Source: UBA1429 sp964482225
GTDB lineage: Bacteria > Chloroflexota > Anaerolineae > UBA1429
Assembly (NCBI GenBank): GCA_964482225.1
Contig: CAYZWT010000017.1
Coordinates: 16,751 to 80,750, forward strand
Length of the DNA stretch: 64,000 nt
Reading direction: 5' to 3'
Position 1 is the first letter of the stretch; each line of letters begins with the position of its first letter. The notes below the pieces were generated by a model. It did not search any database, had not been told where the DNA came from, and saw only the letters and a list, made by a program, of their open reading frames with translations. Shown here in pieces: positions 16,028 through 24,318 of the stretch. The translations under genes were made by a program, and so were the position numbers.

Positions 16028-17548
16028 CTATGTCGCGCTTGACTCATTTGCGGCCAGGGTGCCCTTGCGCCGCCAAACCACCACCAGCGCTAGGGCCGCC
16101 AGGGCAATGAGGGCCAGCCCTGCTTCCACGCCGACAACGCCCACCTGCGCCATCCCCCACACGGCCCAAAAGTTCATCGCGCAGTGGGCGGCGATGGCCG
16201 CCAGCAGCCAGACCACGCGACGCGTCATCACGGCGCGCATCACCAGCATGGCCATGCCGATGTGGGCGCCCAGGGCAAAAGCCCGCTCCAGCCCCGCCAA
16301 GATGAACTCATACCAGGGGATCTGCCAATAGGCCGCCAGCTCGGGGATGCTCTGCCCCGAGAGGCTCATGGCCAACGCAGAGACCATACCCAGCGCCGCC
16401 AGCAGGCCCGTGATGATGGCCTCGACGCCGCCATGCCCCGCCCCGAACTGGAGCGCTCCGGCCCAGCCGCGCGTGTCGCGCAGCCAGTAGCGCAGCACCA
16501 GCCAGCGCGCCCCCTCTTCGCACACGCCGGAGGTGAGCCCGGCCATCAGGGCGACCCAGGGCAGCGGCCAGAGCGCCACGCCGCGCCCGCCCCCCAACAA
16601 GCCCAGGGCATAGTTCAGTGGCAGGTGAACCACCTGCGAAAGCACAAAGGTAACGGCGCCGATGGCGAACACGCGCCAGCCGATGCCGTAGCGACGCCAT
16701 ACCCACCAGCCCAGCGCCAGCGGCAACAGGATCATCAGCGGGTACTGGATGCCAATTGCCAGCCCCACCCGCAGCCAATCGGGGCCCGGCGCAGTGGCCA
16801 CGGCCTGGGTTGGCGGGGCAACGCCCGTGGCCTCTTCCCAAGGCGCCTGGGCGTTGGCCTTCCAGCGTCGCAGCACAAGCTGCGAGCCCGCGCCCCGGTT
16901 GTGGTACTTGGCCATGATGTGGGGCGGCTCCACGGCGTACCAGGCGTCGTGGCTCGCCCCTCCCGCCGTCATCACGACCCGCCAGGTCTCGAACGTACCC
17001 GCCGGGACGGTGATCGTCTCTGTAGCGACGACCTGCGCCAGCGTGTGGGCCGCCGCACCGGTGGTGGGGATCACGTTGGTGTAGCGCGTGGCATAGCCCT
17101 GGGCCAGCGGCAGCGCCCGATGGATCTGCAAGCTCTGGTTGTTGTCAATGGGGTGCTCGGGCCGCAAGAGGGTTCGGGTGGTCGCCTGGCCCTCGGCCGG
17201 CGTGGTCGTGAGCTCGATCTGCTCATCCCCATAGGTTGCGGCATAGAGGGCGCTGCCGACCGCCAGCTCTGAACGCAAGGGGTAAAGGTCCGTCCGCAGG
17301 GTCACGACGCCTTGCTCGGTGCGGCCGCCGACATCGGCAAGCCAGCGTTGCCGCCAGCCCTCGGGCGCCGCCTCCCACACCCAGGCCGCCGAGCCCACAA
17401 CGGCCCCGCCGGCATCGAGGATGTCGTACTCGGCGGCCTCGCCATCCTGCCAGGGAGCCGGCCCAAGGGCCAGCGGCTCTGATGCCACACCGCAGCCTGC
17501 CAGCAACAGGCCCACGACCAGTAAGAGACCAAGGGTTCTCAGGCGCAT
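16028..17548 (-). CDS. Lipoprotein domain fused to YhfC-family membrane peptidase
   Basis: Length is 506 aa. Residues 1-19 are a lipoprotein signal with lipobox LLAGC (Cys19). A beta-rich region (about 20-235) resembles DUF3108-like periplasmic domains. From about 250 there are eight or so membrane helices with the YhfC signatures EEGARW (near 343), GAGHGGVEA (near 372) and HCAMNF (near 456). YhfC proteins are putative intramembrane metalloproteases. Joining the membrane part to a lipid-anchored sensor-like domain is unusual. GGAGG precedes the ATG. The rad52-like gene ends 14 bases upstream, so it may share the SOS promoter. Confidence 0.75.
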   Translation of the reverse strand: MRLRTLGLLLVVGLLLAGCGVASEPLALGPAPWQDGEAAEYDILDAGGAVVGSAAWVWEAAPEGWRQRWLADVGGRTEQGVVTLRTDLYPLRSELAVGSALYAATYGDEQIELTTTPAEGQATTRTLLRPEHPIDNNQSLQIHRALPLAQGYATRYTNVIPTTGAAAHTLAQVVATETITVPAGTFETWRVVMTAGGASHDAWYAVEPPHIMAKYHNRGAGSQLVLRRWKANAQAPWEEATGVAPPTQAVATAPGPDWLRVGLAIGIQYPLMILLPLALGWWVWRRYGIGWRVFAIGAVTFVLSQVVHLPLNYALGLLGGGRGVALWPLPWVALMAGLTSGVCEEGARWLVLRYWLRDTRGWAGALQFGAGHGGVEAIITGLLAALGMVSALAMSLSGQSIPELAAYWQIPWYEFILAGLERAFALGAHIGMAMLVMRAVMTRRVVWLLAAIAAHCAMNFWAVWGMAQVGVVGVEAGLALIALAALALVVVWRRKGTLAANESSAT

Positions 17549-17562
17549 GTCACCTCCACTCG

Positions 17563-18384
17563 CTACTCCGCCTTGTCGCGCCCATGCTGCTGCAACGCCC
17601 GGATAAAGGCGCCCTGGGCGTCGCTCAGCGCCGGGTACCCACTCAGGTCGGCGGCCATGTGCCCCTCTTGCACCAGCCGGCGGTACACCTCGCCGGGCTT
17701 TTCCTCGGCCATGCCCTGGTGTTGCATGTAGCGCGCCGCCCAGGTATAGAACTCGTCGGCCCAGGGCGTGGCAAGGTTATCGGCCTGCCCTTCTCTCACG
17801 CGACGCGCGCCGCTTTGAGACTCGCGCCGTGCCCCCTCGGGAGCGCGCTGGGACCGGGCGCCGGCCCGCTGCCCCTCGGGGCGCGGCCCCGCCGGGCGCT
17901 CCTGGCCTGGCTGGCGGCGTCGCACCTGGACGTTGCCCTGCTCGTCAATATAGGGTTCGTCCACGAACTCACGCCGCCGCCGGTCATAGTTGCACCAGAC
18001 GGCCTCCAGCCAGTAGAGATAACGCCCCACCCCAAAGTGGACCGCCGCGCGCTTGAGCGCGTCGGATACGGCGCTCTTCCACGGGTCGGCCTGCTCGCGG
18101 TCGCTCAGAACGTGCTCGCCCACATCCTCGCGGGTGACGCCCAGGATCGTGAGGCTAGATTTGACCACCAACCGGTCGCCCTGGACGCCCAGGGGCTCCC
18201 AGTGAAACGACCAATCGCCGCCTGCCACCTGATCCAGGCGTTCGGTGACGACGCGGGGGTCCACATAGGGAACGGCCAGCGCCTTGCCGGCGTCGGTGAC
18301 CACCTGGGGCTTCCAACGCACCTGGTCGGAGCGGAACGGCTCGGCCAGGCGCTCCAGTAGCTCTTGGGTTAGCTTGTCTGTCAT
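17563..18384 (-). CDS. Rad52/DdrA-like single-strand annealing protein
   Basis: Length is 273 aa. Residues 1-145 match the Rad52/Rad22 family: LAEPFRSDQVRWKPQ, the VPYVDPRVVTERLDQVAG segment, GDRLVVKSSLTILGV, and the SDALKRAAVHFGVGRYLY helix that is the clearest signature. A basic low-complexity linker (about 150-200) leads to a short C-terminal helical region. Such proteins anneal complementary single strands and protect DNA ends; Deinococcus DdrA is a relative. The promoter contains a perfect GAAC-N4-GTTC operator, implying DNA-damage induction. No phage genes are nearby, so this looks like a resident repair gene. Confidence 0.88.
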   Translation of the reverse strand: MTDKLTQELLERLAEPFRSDQVRWKPQVVTDAGKALAVPYVDPRVVTERLDQVAGGDWSFHWEPLGVQGDRLVVKSSLTILGVTREDVGEHVLSDREQADPWKSAVSDALKRAAVHFGVGRYLYWLEAVWCNYDRRRREFVDEPYIDEQGNVQVRRRQPGQERPAGPRPEGQRAGARSQRAPEGARRESQSGARRVREGQADNLATPWADEFYTWAARYMQHQGMAEEKPGEVYRRLVQEGHMAADLSGYPALSDAQGAFIRALQQHGRDKAE

Positions 18385-18435
18385 GGTGTGCCTCGCTTAC
18401 GCTGACGCCGCGCCCATCGGCGCGGGAACACCCAT

Positions 18436-18465
18436 ATGATAGAACATATGTTCGGGGCGTGTCAA
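18436..18465 (-). promoter_or_regulatory. SOS-controlled promoter of the rad52-like gene
   Basis: Minus strand: TTGACA (18465-18460), 18-base spacer, TATCAT (18441-18436). The spacer contains the LexA-type operator, so repressor binding would block polymerase. Confidence 0.65.
18442..18453 (-). promoter_or_regulatory. LexA/SOS box
   Basis: Perfect palindrome GAACATATGTTC, matching the Gram-positive-type LexA consensus GAAC-N4-GTTC. It lies directly against the -10 box. Confidence 0.7.
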
Positions 18466-18503
18466 GTCGCAAGGTTATGTATGTCGTCACCACTACGCTG
18501 CCT

Positions 18504-19268
18504 CTACAACGAAGCGCGCCAGCCGCCATCCACGTGCAAGGTGCGGCCATTGACATAGCTGGCCGCGTCAGAGGCCAAAAAGATGGCGGCCCCGACCAAC
18601 TCGCGGGGATCGCCCCAGCGCCGCAAGGGCACGTTGCCCTTGACCCAGCGGTCGAACTCGGGGTCATCCACCAGCGGGCGCGTCAGATCGGTGACGAAAT
18701 AGCCGGGGGCGATGGCGTTCACGCGCACGCCGTGAGGCCCCCACTCTGTGGCCATGGAGCGGGTGAGGGCGTCCAGCCCGCCCTTGGAGGCCACATAGTT
18801 GGCGATGGTGGGGCGCGCGCCCTCGACGTTGAGCGAGGTGATGTTGATGATGCAGCCCCGGCCCCGGGCAATCATGGCAGCGGAGACGGCCTGGGCCACG
18901 AGGAACGCGCTGGTAAGATTGGTGCGCAACACGGCGTCCCAAGCAGCCAGGCTCATCTCGGCCAGGGGCGCGCGTCGCTGGATGCCTGCATTGTTGACCA
19001 GCACGGCGATAGGGCCCACCTCGGCCTCGATGCGGGCCACCTGCGCGCGCACCGCATCGGGATCGGTGACATCAAAGGGATAGCCAACGGCCTGGCCGCC
19101 TGCCTCCCGGATCTGGGTCACGGCGGGCTCGACGGTCTCGGGCCGCGTGCCGTTGATCACAACCCGCGCGCCCGCCTCGGCATAGCCCTGGGCCAGGGCA
19201 AAGCCCAGACCTCGGCTGGACCCGGTGATCAGCACAATGCGGTCGCTCACGTCAAAGAGGTTGCTCAC
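18504..19268 (-). CDS. SDR oxidoreductase (gluconate 5-dehydrogenase-like)
   Basis: Length is 254 aa from GTG 19268, chosen because AAGGAG lies eight bases before it; an upstream in-frame GTG overlaps that site. It has the Rossmann TGSSRGLG motif, NNAG, a catalytic Ser in the ITSLNV region and YVASK, then NAIAPGYFVTDLTRP, a pattern common in gluconate 5-dehydrogenase/IdnO-like enzymes. Predicted to interconvert a sugar-acid alcohol and ketone with NAD(P) in the cytoplasm. It is the last gene of the minus-strand group running from plsC, with no obvious functional tie to it. Confidence 0.85.
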   Translation of the reverse strand: MSNLFDVSDRIVLITGSSRGLGFALAQGYAEAGARVVINGTRPETVEPAVTQIREAGGQAVGYPFDVTDPDAVRAQVARIEAEVGPIAVLVNNAGIQRRAPLAEMSLAAWDAVLRTNLTSAFLVAQAVSAAMIARGRGCIINITSLNVEGARPTIANYVASKGGLDALTRSMATEWGPHGVRVNAIAPGYFVTDLTRPLVDDPEFDRWVKGNVPLRRWGDPRELVGAAIFLASDAASYVNGRTLHVDGGWRASL

Positions 19269-19346
19269 GGCGGGGCTCCTTCCCACAGCTTCTCCGGCAA
19301 TGCCACTGTTACATGGTATGCCATCGGAGCCGCCGCCGTCAAGCGC

Positions 19347-21059
19347 TCAGCGCCAGGTGAACCAATAGATGCTCGTCGGCGGGCTCTGCGCCACACGGCC
19401 GGGCGCCACATCCAACACGCGGATCACCCTCACCTGCCACTCAAAGCGGCTTTCGCGGCGCCCTTCGGGATAGAGCTCCGCAGGCACCCGCCAAGAGGTC
19501 GCCTTGGTCAGGGTCTCGACGGGCGCGCCACGGCTCTCCGGCGTCCACAGGCTCACCTGATACCACTCGTCCTCGGCCAGGATGCCCACCGAGGTCCACT
19601 GGAGCGCCGGCTGGCTCTGGTCGCCCCGCAGAATGGCGCCGCTCACCGGCGTCAGCAACCGTGGCGCCCGGTAGAGCAGCGCCGCGACCGGGGTGCGGAT
19701 CGGTACATTGGTGGGCGTTGGGCTCGGCGTAGAGGTCGGCGTCGGCGTGGCCTCGGGCGTTGCCGTTGCGGCAGCCGTCGGCTCGACCGTCGAATCGGGG
19801 ATGAGCAGCTCCTGACCCAAGCGCAGGATGGTGGTCAAGGTGATGCCGTTGGCCTCCGCGATCCGGGCCGCCGCCACACCATAGCGCAGGGCCAGCGCGC
19901 CCAGGGTGTCGCCCTGCGCCACCGCGTGCCGCAGGGGCATCGGCGTTGGGGTGGGGGTCTCGGTGGGCCGCACGGTGCGTTGCACCTCGGGGGCGCCCCC
20001 GGGCGCCTGCGTCGCCTCGGGTGTGGGCGTGGGGATTGCCGTCGGAGGCGCGGGCGTCGCCACGGGAGCCGCGCCGGGAAGCACCAGCGTCTGGCCCAGG
20101 CTCAGGACCGAGGTCAGCGTGATGCCGTTGGCCTCGGCCAGAGCGGCGGCCGTGACGCCATAGCGGCGCGCTATGGCGTTCAGCGTGTCACCCTGCTGCA
20201 CCACGTGGGCAGGCGGCCCTGCGGTGGGCTGGGTCAGAATCGTGGGCGCCAGGATGGTGGGTATCGGGGTAGGCTCCTCAGGCGCGGGCTCGCCCTGGAC
20301 GCCGGGGATCACCAGCTCCTGGCCAAGGCTCAGAATTGTCGTCAGCGTAATGCCATTGGCCTCGGCGATGGCGGCGGCAGAGACGCCATAGAGCACGGCC
20401 AGCCTGCCAAGCACGTCCCCCTGCTGCACGACGTGCACCCGAGGGCTGGCTACTGCCCCCGCCGTAGGCGTCTCAGAGGGGGCGACCGTGGGATCGAGAG
20501 GCGTGGCCGTTGGCGGCTCGGGCGTACCTGTGGGCGTGGGCGTCGCCATGGGCAGAGGCAGAGTCGGCGTTGCCGCGTGGTCCTCGGCAGGGTCCGGCGT
20601 CGGCAGCTCGGCATCCAGCGCGTGCAACAGCGCCTCGGTGGGCGCGAGGGACGGCAGAGCGGTGGGGATCGGGGCTGCTGCGGCGGTGGGCGAAGGCAGG
20701 ATCTCGGCCAGGCTGACGGCCGTGGGGCGTCGGGGCGTGGGCGTGGGCCCGGGCGGAGCCTGCTCGCCCACCTGGGCGCCAAACGGGATGATCCACCACA
20801 CCAGCACCGCTCCCAGGGCCACGATGAAGATGCTCATCAGTGCGCTGCCCAGACGCGGCACGCCCTGCGCAATGCCCGCCCGCCGAGACGCGCCACAATA
20901 CGGGCACGGGTCGTCCGTGGGCTCGATGCGTGCGCCGCAACTGCGGCAGATGTCTGATTGTCTGCTCTTGCGCCACTCTTGGCCGCAAAGGGGGCACAAG
21001 AGGAGTTCCCGGCTGAACCAGGCATGGCAGTTGGCGCAACGTCGCTTGTGATAGATCAC
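19347..21059 (-). CDS. Zinc-ribbon, membrane, triple-LysM protein
   Basis: Length is 570 aa from GTG 21059, the first plausible start after the HD gene; no clear Shine-Dalgarno, so the start is tentative. Residues 7-58 hold two zinc ribbons (CANCHAW..CPLCG and CRSCGAR..CPYCG). A transmembrane helix is at about 73-95, then a long Pro/Thr-rich linker. Three LysM repeats (about 206-255, 285-326, 376-421) each have the QGD..G.LA..YGV...AEANGI....L..GQ.L.IP pattern. The C-terminal 105 residues resemble an Ig-like surface domain. The zinc ribbons face the cytoplasm and the LysM part outside, where it could bind glycan. Function unknown. Confidence 0.8.
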   Translation of the reverse strand: MIYHKRRCANCHAWFSRELLLCPLCGQEWRKSRQSDICRSCGARIEPTDDPCPYCGASRRAGIAQGVPRLGSALMSIFIVALGAVLVWWIIPFGAQVGEQAPPGPTPTPRRPTAVSLAEILPSPTAAAAPIPTALPSLAPTEALLHALDAELPTPDPAEDHAATPTLPLPMATPTPTGTPEPPTATPLDPTVAPSETPTAGAVASPRVHVVQQGDVLGRLAVLYGVSAAAIAEANGITLTTILSLGQELVIPGVQGEPAPEEPTPIPTILAPTILTQPTAGPPAHVVQQGDTLNAIARRYGVTAAALAEANGITLTSVLSLGQTLVLPGAAPVATPAPPTAIPTPTPEATQAPGGAPEVQRTVRPTETPTPTPMPLRHAVAQGDTLGALALRYGVAAARIAEANGITLTTILRLGQELLIPDSTVEPTAAATATPEATPTPTSTPSPTPTNVPIRTPVAALLYRAPRLLTPVSGAILRGDQSQPALQWTSVGILAEDEWYQVSLWTPESRGAPVETLTKATSWRVPAELYPEGRRESRFEWQVRVIRVLDVAPGRVAQSPPTSIYWFTWR

Positions 21060-21076
21060 GTCTGGGTATTCCCCAA

Positions 21077-21649
21077 CTAGGTTTGCGAGCCTTCCAGCCC
21101 AAGCTCTACGGCGACCTCGCGCAGCGCCTCGATGACCCTCGTCACGTGCGTGCTGCGGTCCACGCCCAACTCTTGCATGCCCAGCTCGATATCCTCGCGG
21201 TTGACGCCCCGGGCAAAAGCCTTGTCGTTCCACTTTTTGCGCACCGAGCTGGCCGTCAGGTCGTTGACGCTCTTGCTGGGGCGCACCAGGGCGCAAGCAA
21301 TGACCAGCCCCGTTAGCTCATCCACGGCAAAGAGGGTCTTGGCCATGAGGGTGCGGCGCGGCACATTCAGATAGGTGGCATGTCCCTTGACCGCTTCGAT
21401 GATCTCCTCCGGCCAGCCTGCGTCCTCTAGAATCGCGATACCCACCAAGGGGTGCTCATCGAGGGTCGGGTGTTGCTCATAGTCCAGGTCGTGCACCAGG
21501 CCGGTGACGCCCCAGAGCTCTTCGTCCTCGCCTAAGATACGGGCATAGTAGCGCATAGCCGCTTCGACGGCCAGGGCGTGCTTGAGCAGGCTATCCTGCT
21601 GGGTGTATTGGGTGAGCAGCGCCCAGGCTTGTTCACGCGTAGGGTTCAA
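21077..21649 (-). CDS. HD-domain hydrolase
   Basis: Length is 190 aa. Metal-site residues of an HD domain are visible: HALAVEAAM, then GLVHDLDYEQHP and EAVKGHATY, followed by DELTGLVIA. This matches small HDIG-type predicted phosphohydrolases of about 190 aa often annotated as hydrolases. Substrate unknown; cyclic nucleotides or nucleotides are possible. AGGAGGAGACC lies just before the start. It lies between rph and the LysM gene in the same direction, with 18 bases to the next start. Confidence 0.85.
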   Translation of the reverse strand: MNPTREQAWALLTQYTQQDSLLKHALAVEAAMRYYARILGEDEELWGVTGLVHDLDYEQHPTLDEHPLVGIAILEDAGWPEEIIEAVKGHATYLNVPRRTLMAKTLFAVDELTGLVIACALVRPSKSVNDLTASSVRKKWNDKAFARGVNREDIELGMQELGVDRSTHVTRVIEALREVAVELGLEGSQT

Positions 21650-21685
21650 GGTCTCCTCCTGTATGCTCCAGCGTCGATCAAGCGG

Positions 21686-22420
21686 TCAGACCGGCCGGCC
21701 GCCATGCAGCGCTGCGTCCTGCGCCTGCATCAATGCGGCAATGCCCCCATCGGCCAGGGTCAACAGGCGCTCCAGCGTGGCGCGGCTATAGGGCGCGCCC
21801 TCGCCGGTGCCCTGCACTTCAATATATTCGCCCGCTCCGGTCATCACCACGTTCAGATCCACCTCGGCGCGGGCATCGTCGGCATAGGCCAGGTCCAGCA
21901 TGGCCTGGCCACCCACCATCCCCACGCTGACGGCGGCGATCTGGCGCCGCAAGGGATCCTCGGCCAAGAGCCCCTGGCGCCGCAACTCGCGCAGGGCCAG
22001 GGCCAGCGCCACGTACCCGCCGGTGATGGATGCCGTGCGGGTGCCGCCATCGGCCTGCAGTACGTCGCAATCCACCACGATGGTGCGCTCGCCCAGGGCG
22101 CGGCGGTCCACGGCCATGCGCAGGCTGCGCCCGATCAGCCGCCGAATCTCTTGGGTGCGCCCGGAGGGCTGGCCGCCCTCGCGCTCGCTGCGGGGCAACG
22201 TGGCGTAAGGCAACATGCTATATTCGGCGGTAACCCAGCCCAGGCCGCGCCCCTCCAACCAGCGGGGCACGCTCTCTTGCACGCTGGCGACGCACAGGAC
22301 GTGGGTGCTTCCGGCGCGGATCAGGGCCGAACCGGGGCTCTGGGGGATAAAGCCGGTCTCGATGGCGACCGGACGCAGCGCATCGAGGGCGCGGCCATCG
22401 CTCTGTCGGGGCTCAGGCAT
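21686..22420 (-). CDS. rph: Ribonuclease PH
   Basis: Length is 244 aa. It starts at ATG 22420 or the adjacent ATG 22423, overlapping the end of ybeY. RNase PH signatures: R.DGR..D.LRP, AEYSMLPYAT, RTQEIRRLIGRSLR, the phosphate-binding region VDCDVLQADGGTRTASI.G, and DLNVVMTG.G..IEVQGT. It trims tRNA 3' ends by phosphorolysis in the cytoplasm. The usual length is about 240 aa. Coupling with ybeY and plsC suggests a housekeeping RNA and membrane operon. Confidence 0.95.
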   Translation of the reverse strand: MPEPRQSDGRALDALRPVAIETGFIPQSPGSALIRAGSTHVLCVASVQESVPRWLEGRGLGWVTAEYSMLPYATLPRSEREGGQPSGRTQEIRRLIGRSLRMAVDRRALGERTIVVDCDVLQADGGTRTASITGGYVALALALRELRRQGLLAEDPLRRQIAAVSVGMVGGQAMLDLAYADDARAEVDLNVVMTGAGEYIEVQGTGEGAPYSRATLERLLTLADGGIAALMQAQDAALHGGRPV

Positions 22421-22916
22421 CATCAGCCTGCTCGCACATCTCGGGGCGATCCCGGCCCACATCCGGATAGCCGCAGGCCGCCAGGATGGCCGCCTGGCGG
22501 GCCCACATGCGCTCCTGGGCCTCGGGCTCGTCGTGATCATAGCCCAGCAGGTGCAGGCAGCCGTGAATCGTCAGCAACGCCAGTTCGGCGGCGAGCCCGT
22601 GGCCGAGGGCTTGGGCCTGCCGCTGGGCCGTATCAATAGAGATGACCACATCGCCCAGAACGGGAGGGACGCCGGGGGCCGACACCAGGGGCTCGCCCTC
22701 ATACAGGGCAAAGGCCAGCACATCCGTGGGCGCATCGAGGCCGCGATAGTGGCGGTTGAGATCCTGCATCCAATCATCGTCCAGGACGGTAATGGCCACC
22801 GCTGTGCCCTGTGGAGCCCCCTCGGCGGCCAGCGTCGCTATCGCCAGTCGTTCCAGCTCATCGATATCGCAGCCCTCTGGCTCACGGTACAAGTCGACTG
22901 TTATGTCAAACTCCAT
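22413..22916 (-). CDS. ybeY: YbeY endoribonuclease, rRNA maturation factor
   Basis: Length is 167 aa. It carries the zinc motif HGCLHLLGYDHD (H-x3-H-x5-H) and the upstream PTDVLAF and LGDVVIS segments of the YbeY family. It matures 16S rRNA ends and acts in ribosome quality control. The end overlaps the rph start. ybeY is 12 bases downstream of plsC. Confidence 0.95.
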   Translation of the reverse strand: MEFDITVDLYREPEGCDIDELERLAIATLAAEGAPQGTAVAITVLDDDWMQDLNRHYRGLDAPTDVLAFALYEGEPLVSAPGVPPVLGDVVISIDTAQRQAQALGHGLAAELALLTIHGCLHLLGYDHDEPEAQERMWARQAAILAACGYPDVGRDRPEMCEQADDA

Positions 22917-22928
22917 CCGGCATTCACC

Positions 22929-23657
22929 TCAGACCGTTGCTGGCGCCCGCTCGCCATCCGATCCACTATCGAGGGATTGAATGAGCGGCGCGTAAAAGCC
23001 ACGATAGCCTTCGGGGAGCAGCTCTCCTATGCGCACCATGACCCCATCGGCGAGTTCCTGTAGCCGTTCGGTGGTCAGCCTGCCTTCCACCTCGGGCAGC
23101 CGGAACGGCTCGCCGATCACGACATGGCAGGTGGGCCGCCGCAGCCGTTTCCACTCGCGCAGCTTTTCCACGCCCCAGAACGCCACGGGCACGATCAGGG
23201 CATTGGTGCGGGTGGCCAGATAGGCCACGCCGGGCTTGGCGCGTTGGAGCATCCCCTGCCGGCTGCGGGTACCCTCGGGGGCCACGGCCAACATGCCGCC
23301 CGCCTCCAGCACCTGTTGGCAAGCGCGCAGCGCCCTGCGGTCCACCTCGCCCCGGTTGACAAAGATCACGCCGGCGCCCTGGAAAAAGAGGCTCACGAAC
23401 TTGTTCTCGCGCCATTTCTCGGCCACCAGGGTCACCACCTGCCGCCCCACCCCCGCCGCCACCACCACCGGGTCCAGCAGGTGCAGGTGGTTGACCACCA
23501 GCATGGCGCTGCCGGTCTTGGGCAGGTTCTCGCGCCCGTATACGCGATAGCGGTAGAGGATGCGCACGAGCAGCGAAACGGTCCACTGTAGCAGGCGGTA
23601 GACAATGGGGTGCGAAGCATACGGAATGCGCTTGATGCGCGCGCGCAGCGTTGTCAA
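22929..23657 (-). CDS. plsC: 1-acyl-glycerol-3-phosphate acyltransferase
   Basis: Length is 242 aa. I place the start at TTG 23657 because AAGGAG sits seven bases before it; the ATG at 23696 has no ribosome site. PlsC motifs: NHLHLLDP (H-x4-D), GAGVIFVNRGEVD, APEGTRSRQG, and the IVPVAFWG segment. It transfers an acyl chain to lysophosphatidate, making phosphatidate at the inner membrane. One hydrophobic N-terminal segment (about 20-35) would anchor it. First gene of the cluster leading to ybeY and rph, with its own promoter. Confidence 0.92.
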   Translation of the reverse strand: MTTLRARIKRIPYASHPIVYRLLQWTVSLLVRILYRYRVYGRENLPKTGSAMLVVNHLHLLDPVVVAAGVGRQVVTLVAEKWRENKFVSLFFQGAGVIFVNRGEVDRRALRACQQVLEAGGMLAVAPEGTRSRQGMLQRAKPGVAYLATRTNALIVPVAFWGVEKLREWKRLRRPTCHVVIGEPFRLPEVEGRLTTERLQELADGVMVRIGELLPEGYRGFYAPLIQSLDSGSDGERAPATV

Positions 23658-23722
23658 AGGTTCGCTCCTTGTCAAGAGTGGCCGGACACAACGCATGGGG
23701 CGTGTGCACCCGGCACGTCGTG

Positions 23723-23750
23723 ATTCTACCACACTCTGGAACGCTGACAA
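23723..23750 (-). promoter_or_regulatory. Promoter of the plsC-ybeY-rph cluster
   Basis: Minus strand: TTGTCA (23750-23745), 16-base spacer, extended TGGTAGAAT with -10 at 23728-23723. Confidence 0.6.
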
Positions 23751-23849
23751 GAGCGTCGCGCGTGCAGTGCACAGTGCTTGCCCATCGGCCTTGTGCACGC
23801 TTGCAGCGGCAGGCCGCTCGCCGACCTGATACCGTGAGGGCCGAGTTTG

Positions 23850-24221
23850 CTACGGGTACGCCTCGCCCCAGTCGAGCTGGCGCTCGGGGATGCCCATGGC
23901 CCGCCCGTGGGCCTGGGCGGCGGCGCGGCCCGCCGCATCGCCCCGGGGGTAGCAGAACACGCGCCCGCCATAGATCACCCGGGTGTGCTCCTGGGTCATC
24001 AGGTTGCAGTACCAGCGGGGGTCCAGCGCGGCGCTCAGCCGTTGGGCCACGGCCTCCGCCTCGGCGGCGTCGCCGCTGAACCAGATGCCGGTCCAATCGG
24101 CGGGCTGGAACGCGGCGCGCCCGGGGATGTCGCGCCAGACCTCGGTCTTGGTGACGGTCAGCGTGGCGAGGATGCCATCATCCAGCAGGGATTCGCGCAG
24201 CAGCAGTCCGGTGTAGGTCAT
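23850..24221 (-). CDS. Conserved hypothetical protein next to heliorhodopsin
   Basis: Length is 123 aa from ATG 24221. Soluble with no signal peptide. Visible features: an N-terminal beta-rich half (MTYTGLLLRESL, LTVTKTEVWRD), a WTGIWFSGD turn, and DPRWYCNLMTQEHTRVIYGGRVF in the centre. I do not recognise the family. It is downstream of the heliorhodopsin, but a GC hairpin (24253-24287) separates the two, so co-transcription is doubtful. Confidence 0.7.
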   Translation of the reverse strand: MTYTGLLLRESLLDDGILATLTVTKTEVWRDIPGRAAFQPADWTGIWFSGDAAEAEAVAQRLSAALDPRWYCNLMTQEHTRVIYGGRVFCYPRGDAAGRAAAQAHGRAMGIPERQLDWGEAYP

Positions 24222-24252
24222 GGAACTCACCTTCGCTCTCGAATATCCCAGA

Positions 24253-24287
24253 GAGCGCCTCCCAGTGCGTTTCTCCGGGAGGCGCTC
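24253..24287 (-). terminator. GC-rich hairpin after heliorhodopsin
   Basis: Perfect 11-bp stem (24253-24263 with 24277-24287) and 13-base loop. It shares the CGCCTCCC core with the hairpin at 9506-9546. No T tract. Confidence 0.55.
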
Positions 24288-24318
24288 ACGATCACAAGCA
24301 ATGGGCCTCGCCCTCTCC

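Noticed and set aside
18459..20957. Long open frame on the plus strand opposite the SDR and LysM genes
   Set aside because: It is rich in Gly, Arg and His, lacks any domain pattern, and mirrors two well-supported minus-strand genes in GC-rich DNA.
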